Both the position numbers and the translations under genes were made by a program. Source: an uncultured bacterium (GTDB taxonomy: Bacteria > Bacillota > Clostridia > Christensenellales > Borkfalkiaceae). From it: a stretch of 8,435 bases of DNA. Of this stretch, positions 6,946 through 8,435 are shown one piece after another. The stretch is taken from NCBI GenBank assembly GCA_934871445.1, contig CAKXBD010000001.1:7624-16058 (forward strand). The letters run 5' to 3'. Below the pieces are notes generated by a model, which was not told where the DNA came from, ran no database searches, and saw only the letters and a program-made list of their open reading frames with translations. Positions within the stretch are counted from its first letter, which is position 1; each line of letters starts with the position of its first letter.

Positions 6946-7309
6946 TAGTTTCCCGAAAAAAAGGGAAAAATTTTTTCGACCGCCGAAAAACGCCTCAACC
7001 GAGCGCCCTTTTCCAAGGCGACGTTCGTCCGAGGCCCCGCGCCGCCCGAAAGTCGGAAAAGTCGCCTTTTCCCTCCTCCGCCGCCCCTCAAATTTTGACG
7101 GAGAGCTCCCTTGCCATTTCCCTTCAAATCTCGACGGGGTGTCTCCCTTTGTAATTTCCCCTCAAATCTCGGCAGAAAGTCCCTTTTGCAATTTCCCCTC
7201 AAATCTCGACGGGGTGTCTCCCTTGCAATTCCCCCTCAAATCTCGACGGAAAGTCCCTTTTGCAATTCCCCCTCAAATCTCGGCGGAAAGTTCCCTTTGC
7301 AATTCTCCT
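6946..7309. other. 364-base intergenic region without a supported gene
   Basis: The part next to the promoter (6946-6990) is AT-rich with short hairpins. The middle (about 6991-7087) is GC-rich and includes a 7-bp stem GGAAAAG/CTTTTCC (7055-7072); on the minus strand its loop is GCGA, a GNRA tetraloop. The rest (7088-7309) is the 37-bp tandem repeat. Open frames crossing this stretch on either strand are translations of the repeat or of antisense sequence, with no plausible start, and I do not call them genes. Confidence 0.7.
6963..6990 (-). terminator. Weak terminator candidate for the dtd-hydrolase transcript
   Basis: On the minus strand TTTTTCG (6990-6984) pairs with CGAAAAA (6978-6972) around a 5-base loop, then ATTTTTCCC and a further T7 run follow. 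The stem is mostly A-T, so its strength is doubtful, but it is the only terminator-like element seen between the hydrolase gene and the next promoter. It lies immediately upstream of that promoter's -35 box. Confidence 0.35.
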
Positions 7310-7325
7310 TCAAATCTCGGCGGAG
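7088..7325 (-). repeat. Seven-unit imperfect tandem repeat, period about 37 bp
   Basis: The plus-strand word TCAAAT recurs at 7088, 7124, 7162, 7199, 7236, 7273 and 7310, giving periods of 36, 38, 37, 37, 37 and 37. The minus-strand core is CCGYCGAGATTTGA followed by GGGG, AATTGCAA and AAGGGA. Two unit types are visible: one with GACACCCCG before the core (units at 7124 and 7199) and one with ACTTTCCG (7162, 7236, 7273). The unit at 7310 is the last codons and TGA of the hydrolase gene; the far unit at 7088 is the most degraded. Each unit can form small stems such as CCCC/GGGG around the core. Units are near-identical with no unique spacers, so this is not a CRISPR array. Confidence 0.92.
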
Positions 7326-8158
7326 AAGCCGTCGCGGGCCGCCTCCACGGAATATTCCGCCTCCGCGCGGCGGAGGTTCTCCGAAAGGGGCGCGCCGTTG
7401 TGGGAAAAGTGCGTGATCACCCAGCGGGTTTTCTCCCCCGCGACGCCGCGGCGCAAGAACTCCTCGCGCATGGCCGCGCAGTCGGGCAGGCCCATGTGGC
7501 GGGAGACCTCTCCCGCCCCGAAGAAGAGGAAGGTGCAGTCGAAGGAGACGAGATCCGCCCTCCGTCCCCGCTCCCGCAGATACGCGCCGAGATAGTCGAG
7601 GCTCTCCCTCGGAATCCGCCCCGTGTCGGTGAGGTGGAGATAGCATTTTCCCCCTTTTTCGACGAGGTACAGGAGCGCGCACTCTGTCTTGCAGTGCTGC
7701 GCCTTCAAGGCGACGGCCGTATAATCGCCGAAGGAGAACGGCTCGAAGGGGCGGACGACGGAAAAGCGGATGTTTTCCAGTACGTCGGGACGCATCTCCC
7801 TGCGCGTACATTCGTCGAATACCCGCTTGACCTCCTCGTTTCCGAAAATGTGCAGGGGCGCGGACAGCGGAGAGGAATATTTATAGCCCCTCAGAATGAA
7901 GTCGTGCGCGTAGAAGTGATCCATGTGGCTGTGCGTGACAAGCAAATATCTGACAGCGGACAAATCCGCGCCGAAGCGCAGGGAATGATAGTAGGCGTCG
8001 GGGGGAAAATCCACGGACAATTCCCCGTCTATGAGCACCTGAGAGCGGCTGTGAAATTCTTTCTCTCCGCGTCGGCGAGCCTCGCGGCAGGTATCGCAGT
8101 TGCAGAAAACGGCGGGTACGCCCTCCGCGGCGCCCGTCCCCAAATAGAGAATTTTCAT
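7310..8158 (-). CDS. PhnP-like metallo-beta-lactamase-fold phosphodiesterase/hydrolase
   Basis: A 282-residue cytoplasmic hydrolase of the MBL fold, closest by motif to PhnP, the enzyme that opens phosphoribosyl cyclic phosphate. Active-site residues are in order: LGTGAAEGVP (6-15), THSHMDH (75-81), H155 in AQHCKTE, D178 in LTDTG, and H250 in ITHFSHNG. C19, C21 and C24 in CNCDTC together with H253 match the extra structural zinc site of PhnP, which sets it apart from glyoxalase II and RNase Z. H221 may match the PhnP catalytic-pocket His. The ATG at 8158 has GGAGG at 8166-8170, 7 bases upstream, and overlaps dtd by ATGA; the open frame up to 8260 lies inside dtd and is rejected. No phosphonate genes are nearby, so the substrate is open, perhaps another cyclic nucleotide phosphate. 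The final codons (GFSAEI, stop) form one unit of the tandem repeat. Confidence 0.88.
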   Translation of the reverse strand: MKILYLGTGAAEGVPAVFCNCDTCREARRRGEKEFHSRSQVLIDGELSVDFPPDAYYHSLRFGADLSAVRYLLVTHSHMDHFYAHDFILRGYKYSSPLSAPLHIFGNEEVKRVFDECTRREMRPDVLENIRFSVVRPFEPFSFGDYTAVALKAQHCKTECALLYLVEKGGKCYLHLTDTGRIPRESLDYLGAYLRERGRRADLVSFDCTFLFFGAGEVSRHMGLPDCAAMREEFLRRGVAGEKTRWVITHFSHNGAPLSENLRRAEAEYSVEAARDGFSAEI

Positions 8159-8435
8159 GCATCCGCCTCCGATTCCAACAAAATGGTTACGGGGCCGTCG
8201 TTGAGCTGTTCTATCTTCATATCCGCCCCGAATACGCCGAGCTTCACTTCCACCCCGCACTCTCTCAGCCTGTCCGCCGCGTAGAGATACAGCCGTTCCG
8301 CGCGCTCCGGGCGCTCCGCCAGAATGAAGGAGGGGCGATTTCCGTGCGAAGCATCGCCGTACAGGGTAAACTGCGAGACGAAGAGAATTTCGCCGCCGAC
8401 GTCCTTGACAGAAAGGTTCATCTTTCCGTTTTCGT
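8155..8435 (-). CDS. dtd: D-aminoacyl-tRNA deacylase, C-terminal part (5' end outside window)
   Basis: DTD hydrolyses D-amino acids from mischarged tRNA, a cytoplasmic proofreading step. Ninety-two residues plus the stop are visible, about 60% of the usual length of roughly 150. The frame runs to the right edge, starting ENGKMNLSVKDVGGEIL; the Met at 8421 is internal, not the start. Both family signatures are present: SQFTL with its catalytic Thr region, and NDGPVT, the Gly-cisPro motif that gives chiral selection. GVFGADMKIEQL just before it also fits. In many Bacillota dtd lies downstream of the (p)ppGpp synthetase gene relA with an MBL-fold gene nearby; the MBL-fold neighbour here fits that, the upstream gene is not visible. 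The TGA overlaps the hydrolase ATG, so the two are probably co-translated. Confidence 0.96.
   Translation of the reverse strand, partial: ENGKMNLSVKDVGGEILFVSQFTLYGDASHGNRPSFILAERPERAERLYLYAADRLRECGVEVKLGVFGADMKIEQLNDGPVTILLESEADA

Noticed and set aside
7088..7325. CRISPR array
   Set aside because: Period is about 37 bp in total with no unique spacers; the units are imperfect copies along their whole length, and no cas gene is present.
8159..8260. 34-codon N-terminal extension of the PhnP-like protein
   Set aside because: It lies within dtd, and the MBL fold starts directly at MKILYLGTG from ATG 8158, which has a good ribosome binding site.
6806..8284. Long plus-strand open frame across the repeat and the hydrolase gene
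   Set aside because: It is antisense to the hydrolase and dtd, begins inside the 5' end of the regulator gene, and its middle is a translation of the tandem repeat; no ribosome binding site supports it.
1..8435. tRNA, rRNA or insertion sequence
   Set aside because: I saw no cloverleaf, rRNA-like segment, transposase motif or terminal inverted repeats in the window.

Overview
The window looks like chromosomal DNA of a Gram-positive anaerobe of the Bacillota (Clostridia), probably an uncultured gut-type lineage of medium to fairly high GC. Grounds: strong GGAGG-type Shine-Dalgarno sites, AT-rich regulatory gaps between GC-richer genes, a YtrA-type GntR regulator with its ABC transporter, BspA-type leucine-rich repeats, and a Rad52-like protein of a type I associate with Clostridia and their phages. 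The taxonomic call is inference; no rRNA or other decisive marker is present.

All supported genes lie on the minus strand, so reading order runs from high to low coordinates. (1) At the right edge the 3' part of dtd (D-aminoacyl-tRNA deacylase) overlaps by ATGA a PhnP-like metallo-beta-lactamase-fold hydrolase. (2) A 364-base gap follows. It holds a seven-unit, roughly 37-bp tandem repeat whose first unit is the hydrolase stop codon region, then a weak terminator candidate and a strong sigma-70-type promoter. (3) From that promoter runs a tightly packed four-gene operon: a GntR/YtrA-family regulator, an ABC ATPase, a six-TM permease, and a 1331-residue membrane-anchored surface protein combining a probable beta-helix region with at least 21 BspA-type LRR modules. 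Every junction overlaps by 4 or 8 bases. The leader has two matching 7-6-7 palindromes (probable GntR operators) and a hairpin with a T6 run between them. The operon ends at a clear intrinsic terminator at 851-890. (4) Beyond it, a Rad52/Sak-like single-strand annealing protein gene runs off the left edge. It has no stop codon in the window.

The most interesting unit is the regulator-transporter-LRR operon. GntR(YtrA)-ABC cassettes are known as autorepressed, cell-envelope-stress-type modules. Here the transporter is translationally coupled to a giant extracellular recognition protein instead of the usual extra permease subunits. My inference is that the LRR/beta-helix protein works with, or is co-produced with, the transporter as a surface sensor, scaffold or adhesin switched on by the same signal.
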